Part shown: in pieces, positions 26,518-34,727 of the stretch
Layout: every line of letters starts with the position of its first letter
How positions within the stretch are numbered: position 1 is the first letter of the stretch
Source of the DNA: Planctomycetaceae bacterium
GTDB lineage: Bacteria; Planctomycetota; Planctomycetia; Pirellulales; Pirellulaceae
Direction of reading: 5' to 3'
Assembly (NCBI GenBank): GCA_002724245.1
Contig: PBOG01000280.1
Coordinates: forward strand, 1-54,381
Length of the DNA stretch: 54,381 bases
The notes under the pieces: generated by a model
What the model was told of the DNA's origin: nothing
The model's input: the letters and a program-made list of their open reading frames with translations, nothing else
Database searches by the model: none
Position numbers and translations under genes: made by a program

Positions 26518-27954
26518 ATGCCTGCCGAACCGTTTTCTCGTCGCCAGATGTTGCGTCGCTGCAACATCGGTTTCGGTAGCCTGGCACTGGCCAGTATCCT
26601 GGGCGACCCTGCGCGGGGCGCCACTGCGGGATCGCCTGCCCAGGCCGCTGGAGCACCGCACCATGCGCCGCGCGCCAAACGCATGATCTTTCTGTTCATG
26701 AAGGGTGGTCCATCTCAGATGGATACCTTTGATCCCAAGCCGCAGCTCCAGAAAGACCACGGCAAGCCGTTGCCCATCGACCGGCCTCGACTGCTATTTC
26801 ATTCCACTGCGGACAGCAACAACAAGCTCTTTGCCTCACCGTGGTCGTTCCGCCAGCACGGCCAATCGGGGTTGCCGGTCAGCTCGCTGTTTCCCCAGAT
26901 CGCTTCCTGTGTCGATGACCTGTGCGTGATCCGGTCGCTGCATGGTACCAATCCGGCACACGGAGGTGCGACGCTGAAAATGCACACCGGAAGTGATACG
27001 TTTATACGCCCCAGTCTCGGTTCCTGGCTCTCCTATGGTCTGGGAACGGAAAATGACAACCTGCCAGCATTTATTACGATTTCACCGACCATGTTTCATG
27101 GTGGGGTCAACAATTACGGTACCGCTTTTCTACCCGCGGTTTATCAGGGGACTCCTCTGGGCCGTGCGGGCAGTCCCGTTCGCGATGCCCGCTTTCAGCA
27201 CATCCATCCTCAGCTGACACCGGTGCGGCAACGTTTGCAGCTTGATTTTGTCCAGGATTTGAATCGACGTCACCACCAGGCTGCCCTGGCGGATTCTGAT
27301 TTGGAGGCCCGGATCGAGGCGCTGGAACTGGCGTACCGGATGCAGACCTCGGCGCCCCAGGTACAGGACACGACGGAGGAAACCGAAACCACGCGCCGCT
27401 TGTATGGAATTGACGAAGAGCCGACTCGTGATTTTGGTTATCAATGTTTGTTGGCACGGCGTTTCATTGAGCAAGGTGTGCGGATGGTCCAGGTGACCCA
27501 TCAAAATGGTTCTGGCCATTGGGACCAGCACGGGAACCTGCTGCAGCGGCATCCCGAAAATGCCCGTGAAGTGGATCGACCGATTGCCGGATTACTGAAA
27601 GACCTCAAACGTCGTGGTTTGCTCGAGGACACGCTGGTGTTATGGGGGGGGGAATTCGGTCGTACACCGACGGCGGAAGAAAAAGACCAGCCGAGCAACA
27701 ACGGTCGCGATCACAATCCTAGTGGTTTCACGATGTGGCTGGCGGGCGGAGGCGTGAAAGGTGGCTTCAGCTATGGTGCGACGGATGACTATGGTTATTT
27801 CGCCGTCGAGGACAAGGTGCACATCCACGATTTACATGCGACGATTCTGCATCTCCTCGGGATCGACCATACTCGGCTGACCTACCCTTTTGGTGGTCGG
27901 GACTTTCGCCTGACTGATGTCAGTGGAGATGTCGTCGAAGCGATTCTCGCCTGA
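26518..27954 (+). CDS. DUF1501 domain protein (pair 2)
   Basis: The protein has 478 residues. ATG 26518 is used because it begins 20 bp after the previous stop, is preceded by GGAG, and opens a Tat-like signal (SRRQMLRRCNIGFGSLALASIL). Landmarks of DUF1501 are KRMIFLFMKGGPSQMDTFDPKP, RPSLGSWLSYGLGTEN, LVLWGGEFGRTP, and NPSGFTMWLAGGGVKGG, ending with HATILHLLGIDHTRLTYPFGG. It is closely related in order and motifs to the pair-1 protein at 20369. The operon with the cytochrome-bearing DUF1549 gene is clear from the short spacing. Confidence 0.94.
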   Translation: MPAEPFSRRQMLRRCNIGFGSLALASILGDPARGATAGSPAQAAGAPHHAPRAKRMIFLFMKGGPSQMDTFDPKPQLQKDHGKPLPIDRPRLLFHSTADSNNKLFASPWSFRQHGQSGLPVSSLFPQIASCVDDLCVIRSLHGTNPAHGGATLKMHTGSDTFIRPSLGSWLSYGLGTENDNLPAFITISPTMFHGGVNNYGTAFLPAVYQGTPLGRAGSPVRDARFQHIHPQLTPVRQRLQLDFVQDLNRRHHQAALADSDLEARIEALELAYRMQTSAPQVQDTTEETETTRRLYGIDEEPTRDFGYQCLLARRFIEQGVRMVQVTHQNGSGHWDQHGNLLQRHPENAREVDRPIAGLLKDLKRRGLLEDTLVLWGGEFGRTPTAEEKDQPSNNGRDHNPSGFTMWLAGGGVKGGFSYGATDDYGYFAVEDKVHIHDLHATILHLLGIDHTRLTYPFGGRDFRLTDVSGDVVEAILA

Positions 27955-27975
27955 CGCATTTGTTCAGGCACCGAG

Positions 27976-28043
27976 AATCCGGGAAGCGCGGTAATCCGGG
28001 AAGCGCGGTAATCCGGGAAGCGCTGTAATCCGGGAAACGCTGT
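27976..28043. repeat. 17-bp tandem repeat, 4 copies, between convergent genes
   Basis: Four head-to-tail units AATCCGGGAAGCGCGGT begin at 27976, 27993, 28010 and 28027. The first two are identical, and the third and fourth carry one and two changes. The array starts 21 bases after the DUF1501 stop, inside the 218-bp gap before the convergent arylsulfatase gene. It has no spacers and no palindromic core. Confidence 0.95.
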
Positions 28044-28172
28044 GCTGCTCGCTGCAGGTACAGCCGTTGGGCCGAGTGCGGGTCCCCCTGTTGCCTTGCC
28101 GGGGCAATGCGCTCCGGGGCCAAGCTTTTCAAACACCGCCCTGTTTACTCGGGTGGCACAAAAGCGCGGCAA

Positions 28173-29786
28173 TTAATCGGGCATCAAGTAGGGCACCTTA
28201 AGGTCTTTGGGAAGTGGTGTTACAAAATTGTCCGCTCCCCACGTATCCCACTGCGCCGCCATTTGTCTTACTCTCTCGGGGTAACGCTCTGCCAGGTCGA
28301 TCATCTCAGTGCGATCGCTGGAGAAGTCATAAAGCTCCCACGGCTGGTCATCAAGTGCGACCAGTTTCCAGCGACCACTTCGTACAGCGCGGTTCCCTTG
28401 ATGCTCAAAGTAAAGTGTGCGTTGTTTCGCTCCTTGATTGATATGACTAATCAAGTCACTGCCAGGAAGTGATAGATTACCTCGATACCTGACGCCGCTC
28501 GCTGCAATCGCTGTCGGCAGCAGGTCGATGATGTGGGCAGGATCGTGGTTGATCGTGCCTCCGGCGACCTTGATTCCCTGGGGCCAGTGGACGATGCCCG
28601 GTGACGCAATGCCACCCTCATGATTGAAATGTTTGTAGAGCCGCCAGGGGGTGTTTGATGCGTTTGCCCACCCGGATCCAACGCTATGAAAGGTACCTGG
28701 CTTACCCATCTCGTCGAGCATTGCACCTTGATGCAGGATGTTCTGGTTGCTCGATTTGATGTCGAAGCCAAACGGATCCCACTCAAAACAGGCACCGTTG
28801 TCTGACGTGAAAACGATCAGCGTGTTGTCCAGTTCACCGGCGCTGCTCAGATCGTCAATCACGCGGCCAATTTGCTGGTCAAGTCGATCGATCATCGCCG
28901 CGTAGATTGCCATCCTTCTGGCTAAATCAAGACGCCTCTCTGCCGGCAGGCTATCCCAGGATGGATTCACACCTGTTTTGGTTTCACCATAATTGCGCCA
29001 ATGCGAACGCGGACTAAGGACGGTGTTGGCCGGTACGATACCGAGCCTTTTCATACTTGCCAGTCTCTCCGTTCGTAGCATGTCCCAGCCGGAGTGGTAG
29101 CGATTCTTGTATTTGGCTATTTCATTTTGAGGAGCGTGAAGTGGGAAATGCGGAGCGTTGTATGCCAGATAGAGAAACCAGGGTTGGTCGTTGTTTTGCC
29201 GCGCCAGGTTGAGGAAATCGAGTGCATGATCTGTGACGGCGTCGGTGGCATAGAATTGGCCCTCTGGATATCTACGTGCCGGTCTCTGCGCTGGCATGCG
29301 TACCAAATGGCTGGGGTCAAAAAAGCGTTTCGCACTGACCAGCGTACCGTAGAATTCTTCAAATCCATGCTGGGTTGGATCAGGCGTTCCGAGGTGCCAT
29401 TTCCCGGACATAAAGGAACGATAGTCGGCCAACTGCAGTACCTGCGCAATGGTTTGCGCCTCGGTGGAAATCACCCCACGGTAGCCGGCTTGCCCAAGGT
29501 CGTTGATCGTCATATGTCCCAGGCCAACACGGTGAGGGTATTGTCCTGTGAGGATGGCTGCCCGCGAGGGACAGCACCGGCCGGTGTTGTAGAATTGTGT
29601 CAGACGCACTCCGCCTGCAGCGAGCTTGTCGAGATTTGGGGTGCGAACTTCACCGCCATAGCACCCCAGATCACTGTAGCCGAGGTCATCGGCAACAATG
29701 TAGAGAATGTTGGGTTTCTCTCCTGCAAATGCATTGGCGGAGGAAATCAAGCAAAGGGCGCACAGAAGTGTCTTGAAGGAATGCAT
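28173..29786 (-). CDS. Secreted arylsulfatase-like sulfatase
   Basis: The protein has 537 residues from ATG 29786, which opens a signal peptide (TLLCALCLISSANAFA). Type I sulfatase features are PNILYIVADDLGYSDLGCYGG with the metal Asp pair, the formylglycine motif CCPSR at 71-75 in GRCCPSRAAILTGQYPHRVG, a GKWHLG block, and TSDNGACFEWDPFG. It resembles the arylsulfatase A/B-like (S1) group. It hydrolyses sulfate esters after Cys71 is converted to formylglycine. The maturase is not in this window. It stands convergent to the DUF1501 gene and about 280 bp downstream of the enolase-superfamily gene on the same strand. Substrate is likely a sulfated glycan (inference). Confidence 0.93.
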   Translation of the reverse strand: MHSFKTLLCALCLISSANAFAGEKPNILYIVADDLGYSDLGCYGGEVRTPNLDKLAAGGVRLTQFYNTGRCCPSRAAILTGQYPHRVGLGHMTINDLGQAGYRGVISTEAQTIAQVLQLADYRSFMSGKWHLGTPDPTQHGFEEFYGTLVSAKRFFDPSHLVRMPAQRPARRYPEGQFYATDAVTDHALDFLNLARQNNDQPWFLYLAYNAPHFPLHAPQNEIAKYKNRYHSGWDMLRTERLASMKRLGIVPANTVLSPRSHWRNYGETKTGVNPSWDSLPAERRLDLARRMAIYAAMIDRLDQQIGRVIDDLSSAGELDNTLIVFTSDNGACFEWDPFGFDIKSSNQNILHQGAMLDEMGKPGTFHSVGSGWANASNTPWRLYKHFNHEGGIASPGIVHWPQGIKVAGGTINHDPAHIIDLLPTAIAASGVRYRGNLSLPGSDLISHINQGAKQRTLYFEHQGNRAVRSGRWKLVALDDQPWELYDFSSDRTEMIDLAERYPERVRQMAAQWDTWGADNFVTPLPKDLKVPYLMPD

Positions 29787-30067
29787 TGGCGGTAACCAGG
29801 TTCTGGAATGAGAACACGGGAAAGATTGAATCCACAATGATTCAGTAGGTCATGGGAAGTATTCCCTGGATGCTCTGTGACGACATAGGCAGAGCAACAA
29901 GTTGGCGGCGGAGAAGTCGAACTGGCGAAAACGTTCGCGACACGAAGGGCGTGTCCAGACAGGTGTTCATCTCCGGAGCGATGTTTTGTGAGGTGAATAC
30001 CTTGGCGAATTCCAGCGTGGTGGTCTCGTGCTGGAGTGACTGGCCAGCGTGTTTCATTCAGCGTATT

Positions 30068-31312
30068 TCAGACAGCGTATTTCTGCACGAGTTCTTCGTC
30101 GACGGTGATCCCCAGGCCAGGCTTGCGGGGGACCCTTACGAACCCGTCCTGGATCTCGATCTGCCCTTTGGCTAATCCCTCCCTCCAGGGGTTTTCCGAC
30201 TGGTCGAGCTCCAGGAAGGGGGTGTCTGTGGGGAGTCCGAAGTGGGGGTCGGGAACCAACGCCAGCGTTTGTACCGTGGCGGCGATCACGATGTCCGCAC
30301 CCCAGCAGTGTGGATAGCAACGAACTCCGGCTAGTTGCGCCAATTCCGAGATGAAAACGACTTCGCCCATACCACCACAGAGACTGGCATCCGGCTGGAT
30401 GATGTCGAATGCGCGGCGGTCGATGAGGGCCTTCGCTGCTTCCCGTGAATCCAGTGCCTCGCCGCCTGCCAGCGGCAAGGGCATCTTTTCACGCAAGACG
30501 TCGTAACCGGGATAGTTGTTCGAACGCTGGGGCATCGGTTCTTCGAGGAACTCAAAATCAAAGGTCCGCAGATAATGCGCCATTTTTAGTGCGTTGGCCA
30601 TCGTGTAGGCGCCGTTGCCATCTGCCATCAGCTTGATATCGGGACCGACGGCACGGCGGACTGCCTGCACGACTTTGGATTCGCGCTTGACCGAATAGCG
30701 TCCCAACCGCATTTTGATAGCCTTGTGCCCGGCAGCGACCATTTTCTCGGCACGCCTGGGATACCACTCTTCGATGGCGATGCCCTCAACGTAATCCAAG
30801 GCTGAGACATAGACTGGGATCGTATCCCGAAACCGCCCGCCGAATAATTCCGCCACCGGCATTCCCAGGGCTTTGCCACGCAAATCGTTGATGGCCATTT
30901 CAACGGCACCGACCGCCAGCCCGTTGCCAAAGTTGGCACCCCACAGGGAACGCCACAACGCCCGATATTCCAGTGGATTCCGACCGATCAGGCGCGGGGC
31001 TAGAAACTTGTCGATCGTACCGCGGGCACCGTTGATCGGAGACGTTTCGCCCCATCCGACCAGCCCGCTGTCGGTTTCGATTTTGACCAGCAAGGCATCT
31101 CGTTTTTTGTCGAGAGGTACCGAGACGGAGGCACCAAAGGCCCGTTCCAGCTCGCATTCCAGCAGATACGTCGTGACCTTCGTAATCTTGATTCTTGGCC
31201 AACTGGCAATGCCGTCGGCAGCACGACTTGTGCCGGCCGCTGTTGCCCAACCGGCCGTAACACTACCCGCTCCGAGTTTCAAGAGATCGCGGCGGTTGGT
31301 GGCTATTGGCAT
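30068..31312 (-). CDS. Mandelate racemase/muconate lactonizing-type enolase-superfamily enzyme with Tat-like signal
   Basis: The protein has 414 residues. The N-terminus NRRDLLKLGAGSVTAGWATAAG is a Tat-like signal ending near residue 32. The capping domain (40-160) is followed by a barrel with superfamily residues: KxR at K200/R202 (AIKMRLG), metal ligands D231 (ADGNGAY), E257 (FLEEP) and E285 (GGEAL), Asp308 (QPDAS) and His335 (YPHCWGAD). The His-Asp dyad points to the mandelate-racemase subgroup, which handles sugar acids and alpha-hydroxy acids by proton abstraction. The usual KxK is KxR here, so the exact reaction is open. Export suggests action in the periplasm. It lies in a minus-strand run with the lipoprotein and DUF4838 genes. 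Confidence 0.9.
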   Translation of the reverse strand: MPIATNRRDLLKLGAGSVTAGWATAAGTSRAADGIASWPRIKITKVTTYLLECELERAFGASVSVPLDKKRDALLVKIETDSGLVGWGETSPINGARGTIDKFLAPRLIGRNPLEYRALWRSLWGANFGNGLAVGAVEMAINDLRGKALGMPVAELFGGRFRDTIPVYVSALDYVEGIAIEEWYPRRAEKMVAAGHKAIKMRLGRYSVKRESKVVQAVRRAVGPDIKLMADGNGAYTMANALKMAHYLRTFDFEFLEEPMPQRSNNYPGYDVLREKMPLPLAGGEALDSREAAKALIDRRAFDIIQPDASLCGGMGEVVFISELAQLAGVRCYPHCWGADIVIAATVQTLALVPDPHFGLPTDTPFLELDQSENPWREGLAKGQIEIQDGFVRVPRKPGLGITVDEELVQKYAV

Positions 31313-31445
31313 CGTAAGGTTTCTCCTGAAGTTGAGGCCCGTGTGTGTCGGTGCGGTCGGATTGTTGGGTGCCGTTACCCTGGACTGCAGCGCCGGTCGT
31401 GTGATTGGCGGTGTCCACCAGGGCCGAGTGGATTGCCACGTTGTG

Positions 31446-32147
31446 TTACTCGTCCGTGGGGGACTCTGTAGCGTCTTCTGATCCGAATGCGTTTTCGGAT
31501 GCCTGTTTCAGTTCTTCTCGGTCGACGAAGCCGTCATTGTTCGTATCTGCCGTATCCAGGTCGACCCCGTGCAACAAGTCGGTGTCGACCTGTTCTTGTT
31601 CTTGTGCGTCGAGCCGGTCATCTTTGTTGCGGTCAAACTGCTGGAATACAGGAATCGCGATGTAACCTTCGCCAGCATGGGCTCCGGAGCCGATCTGCTC
31701 CGCGGAGGTCGCCGATTTCAACACGCCTTGCATTTCGATTTTCCAGGCCCGCACAGGTTGTCCGCTTGTGACAGTCAAGGTGATCTCACTCGAATTGGGG
31801 CTGGCGTATTTTTCTGGGGAAAGCACGGTGACACCAAAACCACCCAGGCCTGGTTCCTCGACGACTACGGTGACTCGATGATCGCCGACAAACGCACCAC
31901 TCTGGAATCCATTGTCGATAAACGTCGTCAAGCGGAAATGTCCTTGTTCGTCGGACATTCCGCTGGCTCCTGGCCAGCGGTCGTCGCTAGGATGGGTGTG
32001 AATCTGCGCCTGTGGCAACGGCTGACCGTTCATCATGACCTGCCCTTCTACCTCCACCAGCGCGGGACGACAGCCACTCCCAGTGCTGAGGAGCAGCAGC
32101 GCAATGCTGGTGCTGAGCAGTGGGAACCATTTCGAAGCAAGTGCCAT
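31446..32147 (-). CDS. EF-hand lipoprotein with regulatory-like beta domain
   Basis: The protein has 233 residues from ATG 32147. Its signal ends in a lipobox with TGSGC (Cys near residue 22), so it is probably a lipoprotein. Residues about 25-130 resemble the transthyretin-like/carboxypeptidase-regulatory beta-sandwich found in many planctomycete lipoproteins (VEGQVMMNGQPLPQAQI, DEQGHFRLTTF). Two EF-hand loops follow: DRNKDDRLDAQE and DTNNDGFVDREE near residues 170-215, then an acidic tail. This suggests calcium binding in the periplasm or at the cell surface. A longer upstream start would add unsupported low-complexity residues. It lies between the enolase-superfamily and DUF4838 genes, same strand, with 40 bp to the latter. 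Confidence 0.82.
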   Translation of the reverse strand: MALASKWFPLLSTSIALLLLSTGSGCRPALVEVEGQVMMNGQPLPQAQIHTHPSDDRWPGASGMSDEQGHFRLTTFIDNGFQSGAFVGDHRVTVVVEEPGLGGFGVTVLSPEKYASPNSSEITLTVTSGQPVRAWKIEMQGVLKSATSAEQIGSGAHAGEGYIAIPVFQQFDRNKDDRLDAQEQEQVDTDLLHGVDLDTADTNNDGFVDREELKQASENAFGSEDATESPTDE

Positions 32148-32187
32148 AGAACGACTTTCGCGATGTCGTGGAGTTCGCCCACTGCCT

Positions 32188-34272
32188 TCAACGATTTGAG
32201 TCCAGGTCCAGCGTAAGCGGTTCGCGGATGAAACTGTAGTAATAAGAGGTGCCATAGCCCATTGCCATGCCCCGTACGCCCTTCTTGAGGACCGCTGCTT
32301 TGCGGTCTTCCCAGGAGACATAATAGGCGGTGTCTGTGTTTTCGAGATTTCCCACGAGCCATTTGCAGAATGTGCCGTGACCAGGGAACCACTGGTCGGT
32401 GTACTCTTTCTGATAATGGACCAGCTTCAGGCGATAGGCTTCAAACCGCTCTACAGTTTCTTTCAGTTCGGCGCGGTTGGCATCCGTGGCCCGGACCTGG
32501 TAGGCGCGGTACGAGATCAGCATCTCGGTCAGCAGCTTGATGAAATCAAAGTGGTCTCGTGACAGCCGGACCCAGCCTTTGGCACGTTCGGTTTGGGCCC
32601 GCTTTTCTGCCTCTTGGATATGCGATTCCAGTGTCCCCAGGACCTCAGGCGGGTACATCGACAGGTACATTTGTGAGGTCGTCAGCCAACGTGGCAATTG
32701 CGTGTTGCGGAAGTCGGCTGCGATATCGGTGTCGGGGATAGGGATCACCTCGGCCAGTCGGTCCTGCAGCAAATCAAAGAACCGCAGCATCGGTTCGTGC
32801 GCGTCTTCGAAGACACCGCGGCAATACTCGGCAACGATCGCTTCGTGGTCCTGCGAGGGGTCGCCCATCAGGCGGCCCATCAGGTAATTGAGGGGGCCTT
32901 CCAGGCCCCAGTTGCCTGCCGGGTCCAGGCTGATCGCCATAAAGCCGTTCTTGTGCAGATAACGCAGTCGCGTGGTGACTTCTGCGGCCGTCATATGGAC
33001 ATTGACGCCCATGGGAATCTGCGTGTTGAACCAGTAAGTAAATCCGGTAAACCCGGCGACTTTGCCACGCCAGGCTGCGATGTATTCCGGATTCAGATTC
33101 ATCATCTCCGCGATCACATGATCACCGAAGTAAGGGATCTTCTGGGAGGGCCAGGCGGTAGGTGCGTAACTCATCAACATCAGGACTTTACCCGGGTGGC
33201 TCTCGGCAACAGCATCTGCGACATCCTTGTGCAACAGGAACACGCGTTCGCACGGTGTGTCGCGTAACAAGGTTCGTTGAAAAGATTCCCAGCGGATCGG
33301 GATGCCCTGCGCTCCCTGCTCGGCCGCCCAGTCCGTCCAGCGGTAGTTATCAAGCTTTTCACAGCGTTCGCACTGACAGCGGAGATAACCGTCCTCTTGA
33401 CCGAGGGATACCCAATCCAGTCCCTCGTCGTAGCGGCTCTGCAGGTACTTGATCAGCAGCCGTTTGACTTCGGGGTGACTCGTGCACAGGTGGTTTCCCC
33501 GCCCGGTGCGTTTGCCATCGATCAGGGCGAAGTACTCAGGGTGCTCTGCAAAATACTGGTCCTTGGAAACCGCCGCGTAGTAGGTGTGCCCACCCGGTGC
33601 CGCTTTGACAGCCTTGCGATAATTGTTGGCTTGCGCCGAGAGTGACCTGCCGGGTTCATTCAGGATGTTGACGTCGTATACGGAACGCCCGTCCGAATAC
33701 GCGAACGCGGGCTGGAAATGCACGTTCAGGTTCGCTGGCACATGCAGGTCCGCCCTCCGGGGCACGAGCTCCCCGTGTGGGCTGGGAAGAAACCAACGGA
33801 TACCGGCATAATCTTCCAGCAGTTTGATCACGGCCCGGTTGGTTCCCCGCGCGCCGACCCAGTCATGCGTTTTGGTCCCCGGGTTGTCGTGCCCCAGCAG
33901 GAACAGGGTGCGGTCTTTGACGATCAATCGACAGGCATCCCATTTGAGGTTTTCCGCGCTGATTCCGGCTTCGCTGGCCAAGCGTGTTGCGCCGACCGAA
34001 ATCAGCCGGCCCGTTGGTAGCGGTTGTCCTTCGACATGTAGCGGCAATCTGGCGCCGCTCGATTTCTGGACGTATTCGACCAGCCAATCCGCGGCCGTTT
34101 TCGTCCACTGCGGGGCCGCTGCTGGAACGACGATGGTGGCGGTCGCTTGGCCTTGCTGGACGATCTGAAAGTGTTCGTTGGTGTCGGCAGCGGGGAGGCG
34201 CGACGCCCAGGACAGCGCCAACGCTGTGAGGACAACACCCCCGATTTGCCTGGAGATTGCGGTGCGGATCAT
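32188..34272 (-). CDS. DUF4838 protein, secreted (glycosidase-related)
   Basis: The protein has 694 residues from ATG 34272, followed by a signal peptide (GGVVLTALALSWASRLPAAD). It shows the DUF4838 layout: an N-terminal GH20b/GH67N-like beta/alpha domain (TAADWLVEYVQKSSGARLPLHVEG), a loop region FLLGHDNPGTKTHDWVGARGT, then a barrel with a Cys-rich metal-like block CQCERCEKL and Trp-rich strands (FTGFTYWFNTQIPMGVNV). DUF4838 proteins are related to alpha-glucuronidase-like barrels but unproven. Their co-occurrence with sulfatase and sialidase-like genes fits uronic-acid or sulfated glycan attack (inference). A paralogue with an added carbohydrate-binding domain lies upstream at 34728-37937. 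Confidence 0.87.
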   Translation of the reverse strand: MIRTAISRQIGGVVLTALALSWASRLPAADTNEHFQIVQQGQATATIVVPAAAPQWTKTAADWLVEYVQKSSGARLPLHVEGQPLPTGRLISVGATRLASEAGISAENLKWDACRLIVKDRTLFLLGHDNPGTKTHDWVGARGTNRAVIKLLEDYAGIRWFLPSPHGELVPRRADLHVPANLNVHFQPAFAYSDGRSVYDVNILNEPGRSLSAQANNYRKAVKAAPGGHTYYAAVSKDQYFAEHPEYFALIDGKRTGRGNHLCTSHPEVKRLLIKYLQSRYDEGLDWVSLGQEDGYLRCQCERCEKLDNYRWTDWAAEQGAQGIPIRWESFQRTLLRDTPCERVFLLHKDVADAVAESHPGKVLMLMSYAPTAWPSQKIPYFGDHVIAEMMNLNPEYIAAWRGKVAGFTGFTYWFNTQIPMGVNVHMTAAEVTTRLRYLHKNGFMAISLDPAGNWGLEGPLNYLMGRLMGDPSQDHEAIVAEYCRGVFEDAHEPMLRFFDLLQDRLAEVIPIPDTDIAADFRNTQLPRWLTTSQMYLSMYPPEVLGTLESHIQEAEKRAQTERAKGWVRLSRDHFDFIKLLTEMLISYRAYQVRATDANRAELKETVERFEAYRLKLVHYQKEYTDQWFPGHGTFCKWLVGNLENTDTAYYVSWEDRKAAVLKKGVRGMAMGYGTSYYYSFIREPLTLDLDSNR

Positions 34273-34727
34273 ACGGAGGCTCTCGCTGTCGTTTCCCAGG
34301 GAAAATGCGATCTGTTTGATTTCAGACACAGCCTACCAGGATCTCTTTCCCCAGTGGCCGGCAGAGGTGGAAATTTGTGGGAAAGCTGAGGTAATACTGC
34401 TGCCACCGGGAAACGGGGTCCCCGTGCCCGTTGGTTTGGTCGGGCGCCGTTTGCGAGAATGTGCCCAGTGCGGTCTGACACAGGGAGTTGCTGTGCAGTG
34501 GTGCTGTGCCGTGCTGGCTTGGAACGGTGGCGCAAGGAGGTTCGCGTTGTCAATCCATCGTGCGGTTGAAGAAGCTGCCGCGCGGCCTCCCGGGAAAGGA
34601 ATTTGCTGGCCTCGAAAAACAGTCCCAGTCTGAACACCGCGATCGTTTCTGTGTTGCTGGTGGTGCGATTTCTTTCCCATCCCAGTGCGCCAGATATTCG
34701 TGACCACGTTGGCGCTCGCCGTGCGCG
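34273..34727. other. Intergenic, nothing recognised
   Basis: This 455-bp gap between the two DUF4838 genes has open frames on both strands, but none has a convincing start, composition or family signal. It probably holds the promoter of the 32188 gene. I see no clear hairpin, repeat or RNA gene. Confidence 0.4.
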
